Below, piece after piece: positions 11,057 to 23,692 of a DNA stretch of 64,000 nucleotides. Below the pieces are notes generated by a model, which ran no database searches, was not told where the DNA came from, and saw only the letters and a program-made list of their open reading frames with translations. Each line of letters starts with the position of its first letter. The stretch's first letter is position 1. The DNA is from Lagenorhynchus albirostris. Taxonomy: Eukaryota; Chordata; Mammalia; Artiodactyla; Delphinidae. Position numbers and translations under genes: made by a program. Location of the stretch: positions 496,001 to 560,000 of the forward strand of contig NW_026783597.1 in assembly GCF_949774975.1 (NCBI RefSeq), read 5' to 3'.

Positions 11057-12636
11057 CTACAATGAAGTCTCACTTCCCCCCGGTCAAAAGGGCCATCTGA
11101 AAAAAGTGTAAAATCCAGAAAGGCAGGACAGGCCATGGAGAACTGGGAGCCTTGTTATGCTGATGGGCGGGATGTAAACTGCCAACAGCCACTCGGGAGA
11201 AGTGTATGGTGTTTCCTGAAACATCTAAAAATCAAAGCAACAGAGCCTAGGGCACTTCCACTTATGGTCCTATAGCTTAGGGAAATTAAAATCAAAAAGA
11301 CACAGCCACCCCAAAGGTTGGGACGGCTCTGTTTACAAGAACCTGGTTTACGGTACAAGTTCAATATCGCAGAAAGTGAAAAATGGATAAAGAAGTTGTG
11401 GTACTTACGTACAATGCAGTATCACTCAGCAAGGAAATCTATGTCATCAGGCCCGTAGCAGCATAATGAGTGGATTCAGGTATGATGATTCTAACTGAAA
11501 TAAGTCACACAGAAAAAGAAACATCATAAGATATCACTAATACACGGAATGTAAACTTGGCTACACAGGAACTGAATTACAAAACAGAACAGGGTCTCAA
11601 ATTTGGAAAACCAACTTATGCTTGCTTAAGGGGAAAGGTGAGTTGGGGTGCTGCATAAAACCAGAGATTGAAATGAGCACAGATAAAGTTCCTTAAGCCA
11701 AATATGGAATAGACAAGAGCTACTCCTTGCTCAACGAAATGGACTCAACACCCCATATTAAATGCCTAAGAGTGTACCTGACTAGGAAGTATCTTAAAAC
11801 CTATGGATTGCTATGTCTCCGAAAGAGAATCAAGCGTGTGTACAGGGGCATAAACGCAGCAGTGATAGATATGGAGAGTTTCGGTGAGCAAATGAAGACC
11901 CTTTGAAGTCATATTGCATGGTACCCATTCCACGGGTCTCAACTCTCCAGGTTTAAGGTATTCTTCCTTCAGCTAAAACATGCATGTGGAACCCAGAGTA
12001 TGATCAACCGTGTGATCGGGAGACGTGTTCCAATATGTCTCAGTTTTCGTCCCCTGGTACTCGGGTGCAACATTCCAGACGCTTTACTAACACTCTCCCG
12101 ACTTGGAGAGTCAGTGCCTTTAACCTCCTGTTTGGCCCAGTTTGCAATTTCTGCGGAAGATGAACCTGAATAGGCAGAACCAATGAGAGACTAGCTGGAG
12201 GTGTCTGGACGGGCAAATTTAACTCTCATTTCCCACCAGGAAGAGGAATTAACCAAAGGCTCAGCGTGCCGTGCCGGAACCAGATTAGGGCCTGAAGCCT
12301 TCCTGCGGTGTTGCGGCCAGCTCACGAGAAAGCAAGTTGAAGAAAGGAGCTCAGGGGCACTGTAATTCACAAACCTGCAGAGTTATAAATGACAGCTATC
12401 GTCCAAAAATATACTGAAGTAAGGCTGCCAAGAGGACTTGAAAGCGGGGCAGAATTGCAGGAAACCGATTTCAGGAGGTAGACTGGAATTGCATTTAAAG
12501 CATAGGAAAAGAGGCAGAACGTCCACAATGATGCACTTGGCCAAAAAGGGCGTATGCGTTATTTTCTGAATATATTCAGGAAAAAACGCATACGCCCTTT
12601 TTGGCCAACCAAGCAAGCTTGCAAAGGAAATCTGCA
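11057..12636 (+). repeat. Satellite unit 8 (1,580 bp, recombinant)
   Basis: The left part is type A like units 1 and 13 ('gtaaactgcc', 'aaaaatcaaagc', 'attaaatgcc'). The right part is like unit 3 ('gtgatagatatgg', 'gaacctgaatagg', 'gaagccttcctg'). The switch lies between 11764 and 11868, where the two types are identical. Palindrome 12537-12608 has the same two arm changes as unit 3. Confidence 0.95.
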
Positions 12637-14216
12637 CTACAATGAAGTCTCACTTCCCCCCGGTCAAAAGGGCCATCTGAAAAAAGTGTAAAATCCAGAA
12701 AGGCAGGACAGGCCATGGAGAACTGGGAGCCTTGTTATGCTGATGGGCGGGATGTCAATTGCCAACAGCCACTCGGGAGAACTGTATGGTGTTTCCTGAA
12801 ACATCTAAAAAACAAAGCAACAGAGCCTAGGGCACTTCCACTTATGGTCCTATAGCTTAGGGAAATTAAAATCAAAAAGACACAGCCACCCCAAAGGTTG
12901 GGACGGCTCTGTTTACAAGAACCTGGTTTACGGTACAAGTTCAATATCGCAGAAAGTGAAAAATGGATAAAGAAGTTGTGGTACTTACGTACAATGCAGT
13001 ATCACTCAGCAATGAAATCTATGTCATCAGGCCCGTAGCAGCATAATGAGTGGATTCAGGTATGATGATTCTAACTGAAATAAGTCACACAGAAAAAGAA
13101 ACATCATAAGATATCACTAATACACGGAATGTAAACTTGGCTACACAGGAACTGAATTACAAAACAGAAGAGGGTCTCAAATTTAGAAAACCAACTTATG
13201 CTTGCTTAAGGGGAAAGGTGAGTTGGGGTGCCGCATAAAACCAGAGATTGAAATGAGCACAGATAAAGTTCCTTAAGCCAAATATGTAATAGACAAGAGC
13301 TACTCCTTGCTCAACGAAATGGATTCAACACCCCATATTAAACACATAAAAATATACCTGACTAGGAAGAATCTTAAAACCTATGGATTGCTATGTCTCC
13401 GAAAGAGAATCAAGCGTGTGTACAGGGGCATAAACGCAGCAGTGATAGGATTGGAGAGGTTCGGTGAGCAAATGAAGACCCTTTGAAGTCATATTGCATG
13501 GTACCCATTCCACGGGTCTCAACTCTCCAGGTTTAAGGTATTCTTCCTTCAGCTAAAACATGCATGTGGAACCCTGAGTATGATCAACCGTGTGATCGGG
13601 AGACGTGTTCAAGTATGTCTCAGGTTTCGTCCCCAGGTACTCGGGTGCAACATTCCAGACGCTTTACTAACACTCTCCCGACTTGGAGAGTCAGTGCCTT
13701 TAACCTCCTGTTTGGCCCAGTTTGCAATTTCTGCGGAAGATGAACAGGAATAGGGAGAACCAATGAGAGACTAGCTGGAGGTGTCTGGACGGGCAAATTT
13801 AACTCTCATTTCCCACCAGGAAGAGGAATTAACCAAAGGCTCAGCGTGCCGTGCCGGAACCACATTAGGGCCTGAAGCAATCCTGCGGTGTTGCGGCCAG
13901 CTGACAAGAAAGCGAGTTGAAGAAAGGAGCTCAGGGGCACTGTAATTCACAAACCTGCAGAGTTATAAATGACAGCTATCGTCCAAAAATATACTGAAGT
14001 AAGGCTGCCAAGAGGACTTGAAAGCGGGGCAGAATTGCAGGAAACCGATTTCAGGAGGTAGACTGGAATTGCATTTAAAGCATAGGAAAAGAGGCAGAAC
14101 GTCCACAATGATGCACTTGGCCAAAAAGGGCGTATGCGTTTTTTCCTGAATATATTCAGGAAAAAACGCATACGCCCTTTTTGGCCAACCAAGCAAGCTT
14201 GCAAAGGAAATGTGCA
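12637..14216 (+). repeat. Satellite unit 9 (1,580 bp, copy of unit 4)
   Basis: Carries every unit 4 mark, including 'gagaactgtatgg', 'taaacacataaaaata' and 'agctgacaag'. Palindrome 14117-14188 is perfect. Confidence 0.95.
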
Positions 14217-15796
14217 CTACAATGAAGTCTCACTTCTCCCCGGTCAAAAGGGCCATCTGAAAAAAGTGTAAAATCCAGAAAGGCAGGACAGGCCATGGAG
14301 AACTGGGAGCCTTGTTATGCTGATGGGCGGGATGTAAATTGCCAACAGCCACTCGGGAGAAGTGTATGGTGTTTCCTGAAACATCTAAAAAACAAAGCAA
14401 CAGAGCCTAGGGCACTTCCACTTATGGTCCTATAGCTTAGGGAAATTAAAATCAAAAAGACACCGCCACCCCAAAGGTTGGGACGGCTCTGTTTACAAGA
14501 ACCTGGTTTACGGTACAAGTTCAATATCGCAGAAAGTGAAAAATGGATAAAGAAGTTGTGGTACTTACGTACAATGCAGTATCACTCAGCAATGAAATCT
14601 ATGTCATCAGGCCCGTAGCAGCATAATGAGTGGATTCAGGTACGATGATTCTAACTGAAATAAGTCACACAGGAAAAGAAACATCATAAGATATCACTAA
14701 TACACGGAATGTAAACTTGGCTACACAGGAACTGAATTACAAAACAGAACAGGGTCTCTAATCTAGAAACCCAACTTATGCTTGCTTAAGGGGAAAGGTG
14801 AGTTGGGGTGCTGCATAAAACCAGAGATTGAAATGAGCACAGATAAAGTTCCTTAAGCCAAATATGGAATAGACAAGAGCTACTCCTTGCTCAACGAAAT
14901 GGACTCAACACCCCATATTAAATGCCTAAGAGTGTACCTGACTAGGAAGTATCTTAAAACCTATGGATTGCTATGTCTCTGAAAGAGAATCAAGTGTGTG
15001 TACAGGGGCATAAACGCAGCAGTGATAGGATTGGAGAGGTTCGGTGGGCAAATGAAGACCCTTTGAAGTCATATTGCATGGTACCCATTCCACGGGTCTC
15101 AACTCTCCAGGTTTAAGGTATTCTTCCTTCAGCTAAAACATGCATGTGGAACCCAGAGTATGATCAACCGTGTGATCGGGAGACGTGTTCCAATATGTCT
15201 CAGTTTCCGTCCCCTGGTACTCGGGTGCAACATTCCAGACGCTTTACTAACACTCTCCCGACTTGGAGAGTCAGTGCCTTTAACCTCCTGTTTGGCCCAG
15301 TTTGCAATTTCTGCGGAAGATGAACAGGAATAGGGAGAACCAATGACAGACTAGCTGGAGGTGTCTGGACGGGCAAATTTAACTCTCATTTCCCACCAGG
15401 AAGAGGAATTAACCAAAGGCTCAGCGTGCCGTGCCGGAACCAGATTAGGGCCTGAAGCCATCCTGCGGGGTTGCGGCCAGCTCACGAGAAAGCGAGTTGA
15501 AGAAAGGAGCTCAGGGGCACTGTAATTCACAAACCTGCAGAGTTATAAATGACAGCTATCGTCCAAAAATATACTGAAGTAAGGCTGCCAAGAGGACTTG
15601 AAAGCGGGGCAGAATTGCAGGAAACCGATTTCAGGAGGTAGACTGGAATTGCATTTAAAGCATAGGAAAAGAGGCAGAACGTCCACAATGATGCACTTGG
15701 CCAAAAAGGGCGTATGCGTTTTTTCCTGAATATATTCAGGAAAAAACGCATACGCCCTTTTTGGCCAACCAAGCAAGCTTGCAAAGGAAATCTGCA
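14217..15796 (+). repeat. Satellite unit 10 (1,580 bp, copy of unit 5)
   Basis: Carries the unit 5 marks 'gacaccgcca', 'tctaatctagaaaccc' and 'cagtttccgtcc'. Palindrome 15697-15768 is perfect. From this unit on, the five-A tract recurs every third unit. Confidence 0.95.
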
Positions 15797-17375
15797 ATAC
15801 AGTGAAGTCTCACTTCCCCCCAGTCAAAAGGGCCATCTGAAAAAAGTGTAAAATCCAGAAAGGCAGGACAGGCCATGGAGAACTGGGAGCCTTGTTATGC
15901 TGATGGGCGGGATGTCAATTGCCAACAGCCACTCGGGAGAAGTGTATGGTGTTTCCTGAAACATCTAAAAAACAAAGCAACAGAGCCTAGGGCACTTCCA
16001 CTTATGGTCCTATAGCTTAGGGAAATTAAAATCAAAAGACACAGCCACCCCAAAGGTTGGGACGGCTCTGTTTACAAGAACCTGGTTTACGGTACAAGTT
16101 CAGTATCGCAGAAAGTGAAAAATGGATAAAGAAGTTGTGGTACTTACGTACAATGCAGTATCACTCAGCAATGAAATCTATGTCATCAGGCCCGTAGCAG
16201 CATAATGAGTGGATTCAGGTACGATGATTCTAACTGAAATAAGTCACACAGAAAAAGAAACATCATAAGATATCACTAATACACGGAATGTAACCTTGGC
16301 TACACAGGAACTGAATTACAAAACAGAACAGGGTCTCAAATTTAGAAAACCAACTTATCCTTGCTTAAGGGGAAAGGTGAGTTGGGGTGCTGCATAAAAC
16401 CAGAGATTGAAATGAGCACAGATAAAGTTCCTTAAGCCAAATATGGAATAGACAAGAGCTACTCCTTGCTCAACGAAATGGACTCAACACCCCATATTAA
16501 ATGCCTAAGAGTGTACCTGACTAGGAAGTATCTTAAACCCTATGGATTGCTATGTCTCTGAAAGAGAATCAAGTGTGTGTACAGGGGCATAAACGCAGCA
16601 GTGATAGGATTGGAGAGGTTCGGTGAGCAAATGAAGACCCTTTGAAGTCATATTGCATGGTACCCATTCCACGGGTCTCAACTCTCCAGGTTTAAGGTAT
16701 TCTTCCTTCAGCTAAAACATGCATGTGGAACCCAGAGTATGATCAACCGTGTGATCGGGAGACGTGTTCCAATACGTGTCAGTTTTCGTCCCCTGGTACT
16801 CGGGTGCAACATTCCAGACGCTTTACTAACACTCTCCCGACTTGGAGAGTCAGTGCCTTTAACCTCCTGTTTGGCCCAGTTTGCAATTTCTGCGGAAGAT
16901 GAACAGGGATAGGGAGAACCAATGAGAGACTAGCTGGAGGTGTCTGGACGGGCAAATTTAACTCTCATTTCCCACCAGGAAGAGGAATTAACCAAAGGCT
17001 CAGCGTGCCGTGCCGGAACCAGATTAGGGCCTGAAGCCATCCTGCGGTGTTGCGGCCAGCTCACGAGAAAGCGAGTTGAAGAAAGGAGCTCAGGGGCACT
17101 GTAATTCACAAACCTGCAGAGTTATAAATGACAGCTATCGTCCAAAAATATACTGAAGTAAGGCTGCCAAGAGGACTTGAAAGCGGGGCAGAATTGCAGG
17201 AAACCGATTTCAGGAGGTAGACTGGAATTGCATTTAAAGCATAGGAAAAGAGGCAGAACGTCCACAATGATGCACTTGGCCAAAAAGGGCGTATGCGTTT
17301 TTTCCTGAATATATTCAGGAAAAAACGCATACGCCCTTTTTGGCCAACCAAGCAAGCTTGCAAAGGAAATCTGCA
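15797..17375 (+). repeat. Satellite unit 11 (1,579 bp, copy of unit 6)
   Basis: Carries the unit 6 marks 'atacagtgaag', 'ttcagtatcgc' and 'cttaaaccctatgg', but has 'aggaagtatc' and a perfect palindrome at 17276-17347. Confidence 0.95.
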
Positions 17376-18954
17376 CTACAATGAAGTCTCACTTCCCCCC
17401 GGTCAAAAGGGCCATCTGAAAAAAGTGTAAAATCCAGAAAGGCAGGACAGGCCATGGAGAACTGGGAGCCTTGTTATGCTGATGGGCGGGATGTCAATTG
17501 CCAACAGCCACTCGGGAGAAGTGTATGGTGTTTCCTGAAACATCTAAAAAACAAAGCAACAGAGCCTAGGGCACTTCCACTTATGGTCCTATAGCTTAGG
17601 GAAATTAAAATCAAAAGACACAGCCACCCCAAAGGTTGGGAGGGCTCTGTTTACAAGAACCTGGTTTACGGTACAAGTTCAATATCGCAGAAAGTGAAAA
17701 ATGGATAAAGAAGTTGTGGTACTTACGTACAATGCAGTATCACTCAGCAATGAAATCTATGTCATCAGGCCCGTAGCAGCATAATGAGTGGATTCAGGTA
17801 TGATGATTCTAACTGAAATAAGTCACACAGAAAAAGAAACATCATAAGATATCACTAATACACGGAATGTAAACTTGGCTACACAGGAACTGAATTACAA
17901 AACAGAACAGGGTCTCAAATTTGGAAAACCAACTTATGCTTGCTTAAGGGGAAAGGTGAGTTGGGGTGCTGCATAAAACCAGAGATTGAAATGAGCACAG
18001 ATAAAGTTCCTTAAGCCAAATATGGAATAGACAAGAGCTACTCCTTGCTCAACGAAATGGACTCAACACCCCATATTAAATGCCTAAGAGTGTACCTGAC
18101 TAGGAAGTATCTTAAAACCTATGGATTGCTATGTCTCTGAAAGAGAATCAAGTGTGTGTACAGGGGCATAAACGCAGCAGTGATAGGATTGGAGAGGTTC
18201 GGTGGGCAAATGAAGACCCTTTGAAGTCATATTGCATGGTACCCATTCCACGGGTCTCAACTCTCCAGGTTTAAGGTATTCTTCCTTCAGCTAAAACATG
18301 CATGTGGAACCCAGAGTATGATCAACCGTGTGATCGGGAGACGTGTTCCAATATGTGTCAGTTTTCGTCCCCTGGTACTCGGGTGCAACATTCCAGACGC
18401 TTTACTAACACTCTCCCGACTTGGAGAGTCAGTGCCTTTAACCTCCTGTTTGGCCCAGTTTGCAATTTCTGCGGAAGATGAACAGGAATAGGGAGAACCA
18501 ATGACAGACTAGCTGGAGGTGTCTGGACGGGCAAATTTAACTCTCATTTCCCACCAGGAAGAGGAATTAACCAAAGGCTCAGCGTGCCGTGCCGGAACCA
18601 GATTAGGGCCTGAAGCCATCCTGCGGGGTTGCGGCCAGCTCACGAGAAAGCGAGTTGAAGAAAGGAGCTCAGGGGCACTGTAATTCACAAACCTGCAGAG
18701 TTATAAATGACAGCTATCGTCCAAAAATATACTGAAGTAAGGCTGCCAAGAGGACTTGAAAGCGGGGCAGAATTGCAGGAAACCGATTTCAGGAGGTAGA
18801 CTGGAATTGCATTTAAAGCATAGGAAAAGAGGCAGAACGTCCACAATGATGCACTTGGCCAAAAAGGGCGTATGCGTTTTTTCCTGAATATATTCAGGAA
18901 AAAACGCATACGCCCTTTTTGGCCAACCAAGCAAGCTTGCAAAGGAAATCTGCA
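17376..18954 (+). repeat. Satellite unit 12 (1,579 bp, copy of unit 7)
   Basis: Carries the unit 7 marks 'ttgggagggctc', 'ggtgggcaaatg' and 'caatatgtgtcag'. Palindrome 18855-18926 is perfect. Confidence 0.95.
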
Positions 18955-20534
18955 CTACAATGAAGTCTCACTTCCCCCCGGTCAAAAGGGCCATCTGAAA
19001 AAAGTGTAAAATCCAGAAAGGCAGGACAGGCCATGGAGAACTGGGAGCCTTGTTATGCTGATGGGCGGGATGTAAACTGCCAACAGCCACTCGGGAGAAG
19101 TGTATGGTGTTTCCTGAAACATCTAAAAATCAAAGCAACAGAGCCTAGGGCACTTCCACTTATGGTCCTATAGCTTAGGGAAATTAAAATCAAAAAGACA
19201 CAGCCACCCCAAAGGTTGGGACGGCTCTGTTTACAAGAACCTGGTTTACGGTACAAGTTCAATATCGCAGAAAGTGAAAAATGGATAAAGAAGTTGTGGT
19301 ACTTACGTACAATGCAGTATCACTCAGCAAGGAAATCTATGTCATCAGGCCCGTAGCAGCATAATGAGTGGATTCAGGTATGATGATTCTAACTGAAATA
19401 AGTCACACAGAAAAAGAAACATCATAAGATATCACTAATACACGGAATGTAAACTTGGCTACACAGGAACTGAATTACAAAACAGAACAGGGTCTCAAAT
19501 TTGGAAAACCAACTTATGCTTGCTTAAGGGGAAAGGTGAGTTGGGGTGCTGCATAAAACCAGAGATTGAAATGAGCACAGATAAAGTTCCTTAAGCCAAA
19601 TATGGAATAGACAAGAGCTACTCCTTGCTCAACGAAATGGACTCAACACCCCATATTAAATGCCTAAGAGTGTACCTGACTAGGAAGTATCTTAAAACCT
19701 ATGGATTGCTATGTCTCCGAAAGAGAATCAAGCGTGTGTACAGGGGCATAAACGCAGCAGTGATAGGACTGGAGAGGTTCGGTGAGCAAATGAAGACCCT
19801 TTGAAGTCATATTGCATGGTACCCATTCCACGGGTCTCAACTCTCCAGGTTTAAGGTATTCTTCCTTCAGCTAAAACATGCATGTGGAACCCAGAGTATG
19901 ATCAACCGTGTGATCGGGAGACGTGTTCCAATACGTCTCAGTTTTTGTCCCCTGGTACTCGGGTGCAACATTCCAGACGCTTTACTAACACTCTCCCGAC
20001 TTGGAGAGTCAGTGCCTTTAACCTCCTGTTTGGCCCAGTTTGCAATTTCTGCAGAAGATGAACAGGAATAGGCAGAACCAATGACAGACTACATGGAGGT
20101 GTCTGGACGGGCAAATTTAACTCTCATTTCCCACCAGGAAGAGGAATTAACCAAAGGCTCAGCGTGCCGTGCCGGAACCAGATTAGGGCCTGAAGCCATC
20201 CTGCGGTGCTGCGGCCAGCTCACGAGAAAGCGAGTTGAAGAAAGGAGCTCAGGGGCACTGTAATTCACAAACCTGCAGAGTTATAAATGACAGCTATCGT
20301 CCAAAAATATACTGAAGTAAGGCTGCCAAGAGGACTTGAAAGCGGGGCAGAATTGCAGGAAACCGATTTCAGGAGGTAGACTGGAATTGCATTTAAAGCA
20401 TAGGAAAAGAGGCAGAACGTCCACAATGATGCACTTGGCCAAAAAGGGCGTATGCGTTTTTTCCTGAATATATTCAGGAAAAAACGCATACGCCCTTTTT
20501 GGCCAACCAAGCAAGCTTGCAAAGGAAATCTGCA
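18955..20534 (+). repeat. Satellite unit 13 (1,580 bp, type A)
   Basis: Type A throughout, close to units 1 and 19. 'gactacatgg' near 20090 replaces 'gactagatgg', shared only with unit 19. Palindrome 20435-20506 is perfect. Confidence 0.95.
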
Positions 20535-22113
20535 CTACAATGAAGTCTCACTTCCCCCCGGTCAAAAGGGCCATCTGAAAAAAGTGTAAAATCCAGAAAG
20601 GCAGGACAGGCCATGGAGAACTGGGAGCCTTGTTATGCTGATGGGCGGGATGTAAATTGCCAACAGCCACTCGGGAGAAGTGTATGGTGTTTCCTGAAAC
20701 ATCTAAAAAACAAAGCAACAGAGCCTAGGGCACTTCCACTTATGGTCCTATAGCTTAGGGAAATTGAAATCAAAAGACACAGCCACCCCAAAGGTTGGGA
20801 CGGCTCTGTTTACAAGAACCTGGTTTACGGTACAAGTTCAGTATCGCAGAAAGTGAAAAATGGATAAAGAAGTTGTGGTACTTACGTACAATGCAGTATC
20901 ACTCAGCAATGAAATCTATGTCATCAGGCCCGTAGCAGCATAATGAGTGGATTCAGGTACGATGATTCTAACTGAAATAAGTCACACAGAAAAAGAAACA
21001 TCATAAGATATCACTAATACACGGAATGTAACCTTGGCTACACAGGAACTGAATTACAAAACAGAACAGGGTCTCAAATTTAGAAAACCAACTTATGCTT
21101 GCTTAAGGGGAAAGGTGAGTTGGGGTGCTGCATAAAACCAGAGATTGAAATGAGCACAGATAAAGTTCCTTAAGCCAAATATGGAATAGACAAGAGCTAC
21201 TCCTTGCTCAACGAAATGGACTCAACACCCCATATTAAATGCCTAAGAGTGTACCTGACTAGGAAGTATCTTAAAACCTATGGATTGCTATGTGTCTGAA
21301 AGAGAATCAAGTGTGTGTACAGGGGCATAAACGCAGCAGTGATAGGATTGGAGAGGTTCGGTGAGCAAATGAAGACCCTTTGAAGTCATATTGCATGGTA
21401 CCCATTCCACGGGTCTCAACTCTCCAGGTTTAAGGTATTCTTCCTTCAGCTAAAACATGCATGTGGAACCCAGAGTATGATCAACCGTGTGATCGGGAGA
21501 CGTGTTCCAATACGTCTCAGTTTTCGTCCCCTGGTACTCGGGCGCAACATTCCAGACGCTTTACTAACACTCTCCCGACTTGGAGAGTCAGTGCCTTTAA
21601 CCTCCTGTTTGGCCCAGTTTGCAATTTCTGCGGAAGATGAACAGGGATAGGGAGAACCAATGAGAGACTAGCTGGAGGTGTCTGGACGGGCAAATTTAAC
21701 TCTCATTTCCCACCAGGAAGAGGAATTAACCAAAGGCTCAGCGTGCCGTGCCGGAACCAGATTAGGGCCTGAAGCCATCCTGCGGTGTTGCGGCCAGCTC
21801 ACGAGAAAGCGAGTTGAAGAAAGGAGCTCAGGGGCACTGTAATTCACAAACCTGCAGAGTTATAAATGACAGCTATCGTCCAAAAATATACTGAAGTAAG
21901 GCTGCCAAGAGGACTTGAAAGCGGGGCAGAATTGCAGGAAACCGATTTCAGGAGGTAGACTGGAATTGCATTTAAAGCATAGGAAAAGAGGCAGAACGTC
22001 CACAATGATGCACTTGGCCAAAAAGGGCGTATGCGTTTTTTCCTGAATATATTCAGGAAAAAACGCATACGCCCTTTTTGGCCAACCAAGCAAGCTTGCA
22101 AAGGAAATCTGCA
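20535..22113 (+). repeat. Satellite unit 14 (1,579 bp, type B)
   Basis: Type B marks: 'gtaaccttgg', 'gctatgtgtctgaaag', 'ctcgggcgcaac' and 'acagggataggg'. Private change 'gaaattgaaatc'. Palindrome 22014-22085 is perfect. Nearest relative is unit 20. Confidence 0.95.
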
Positions 22114-23692
22114 CTACAATGAAGTCTCACTTCCCCCCGGTCAAAAGGGCCATCTGAAAAAAGTGTAAAATCCAGAAAGGCAGGACAGGCCATGGAGAAC
22201 TGGGAGCCTTGTTATGCTGATGGGCGGGATGTAAATTGCCAACAGCCACTCGGGAGAAGTGTATGGTGTTTCCTGAAACATCTAAAAAACAAAGCAACAG
22301 AGCCTAGGGCACTTCCACTTATGGTCCTATAGCTTAGGGAAATTAAAATCAAAAGACACAGCCACCCCAAAGGTTGGGACGGCTCTGTTTACAAGAACCT
22401 GGTTTACGGTACAAGTTCAATATCGCAGAAAGTGAAAAATGGATAAAGAAGTTGTGGTACTTACGTACAATGCAGTATCACTCAGCAAGGAAATCTATGT
22501 CATCAGGCCCGTAGCAGCATAATGAGTGCATTCAGGTATGATGATTCTAACTGAAATAAGTCACACAGAAAAAGAAACATCATAAGATATCACTAATACA
22601 CGGAATGTAAACTTGGCTACACAGGAACTGAATTACAAAACAGAACAGGGTCTCAAATTTGGAAAACCAACTTATGCTTGCTTAAGGGGAAACGTGAGTT
22701 GGGGTGCTGCATAAAACCAGAGATTGAAATGAGCACAGATAAAGTTCCTTAAGCCAAATATGGAATAGACAAGAGCTACTCCTTGCTCAACGAAATGGAC
22801 TCAACACCCCATATTAAATGCCTAAGAGTGTACCTGACTAGGAAGTATCTTAAAACCTATGGATTGCTATGTCTCCTAAAGAGAATCAAGCGTGTGTACA
22901 GGGGCATAAACGCAGCAGTGATAGGACTGGAGAGGTTCGGTGAGCAAATGAAGACCCTTTGAAGTCATATTGCATGGAACCCATTCCACGGGTCTCAACT
23001 CTCCAGGTTTAAGGTATTCTTCCTTAAGCTAACACATGCATGTGGAACCCAGAGTATGATCAACCGTGTGATCGGGAGACGTGTTCCAATATGTGTCAGT
23101 TTTCGTCCCCTGGAACTCGGGTGCAACATTCCAGACGCTTTACTAACACTCTCCCGACTTGGAGAGTCAGTGCCTTTAACCTCCTGTTTGGCCCAGTTTG
23201 CAATTTCTGCAGAAGATGAACAGGAATAGGGACAACCAATGACAGACTAGCTGGAGGTGTCTGGACGGGCAAATTTAACTCTCATTTCCCACCAGGAAGA
23301 GGAATTAACCAAAGGCTCAGCGTGCCGTGCCGGAACCAGATTAGGGCCTGAAGCCATCCTGCGGTGTTGCGGCCAGCTCACGAGAAAGCGAGTTGAAGAA
23401 AGGAGCTCAGGGGCACTGTAATTCACAAACCTGCAGAGTTATAAATGACAGCTATCGTCCAAAAATATACTGAAGTAAGGCTGCCAAGAGGACTTGAAAG
23501 CGGGGCAGAATTGCAGGAAACCGATTTCAGGAGGTAGACTGGAATTGCATTTAAAGCATAGGAAAAGAGGCAGAACGTCCACAATGATGCACTTGGCCAA
23601 AAAGGGCGTATGCGTTTTTTCCTGAATATATTCAGGAAAAAACGCATACGCCCTTTTTGGCCAACCAAGCAAGCTTGCAAAGGAAATCTGCA
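22114..23692 (+). repeat. Satellite unit 15 (1,579 bp, type C)
   Basis: Type C marks: 'ggggaaacgtgag', 'gtctcctaaag', 'catggaaccc', 'cttaagctaacac' and 'cctggaactcgg'. Private change 'gagtgcattc'. Palindrome 23593-23664 is perfect. Confidence 0.95.

Larger units (their letters stand above)
3866..11763 (+). repeat. 7,898-bp duplicated block, copy 1
   Basis: Five unit-lengths from the middle of unit 3 to the middle of unit 8. It carries the ordered variants of units 4, 5, 6 and 7, which recur in the same order exactly 7,898 bp later. The boundary can lie anywhere within about 105 bp because the joined units are identical there. Confidence 0.9.
11764..19661 (+). repeat. 7,898-bp duplicated block, copy 2
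   Basis: Second copy, from the middle of unit 8 to the middle of unit 13. I noticed only a few differences from copy 1, among them the base near 8630 against 16528 and the unit 6 palindrome arm change absent from unit 11. Confidence 0.9.

Noticed and set aside
20081..20263. Plus-strand 60-codon frames in units 13, 19 and 38
   Set aside because: In units 13 and 19 a single base change turns 'tagatgg' into 'tacatgg', creating a start and removing a stop. No other unit keeps the frame and no motif is visible.
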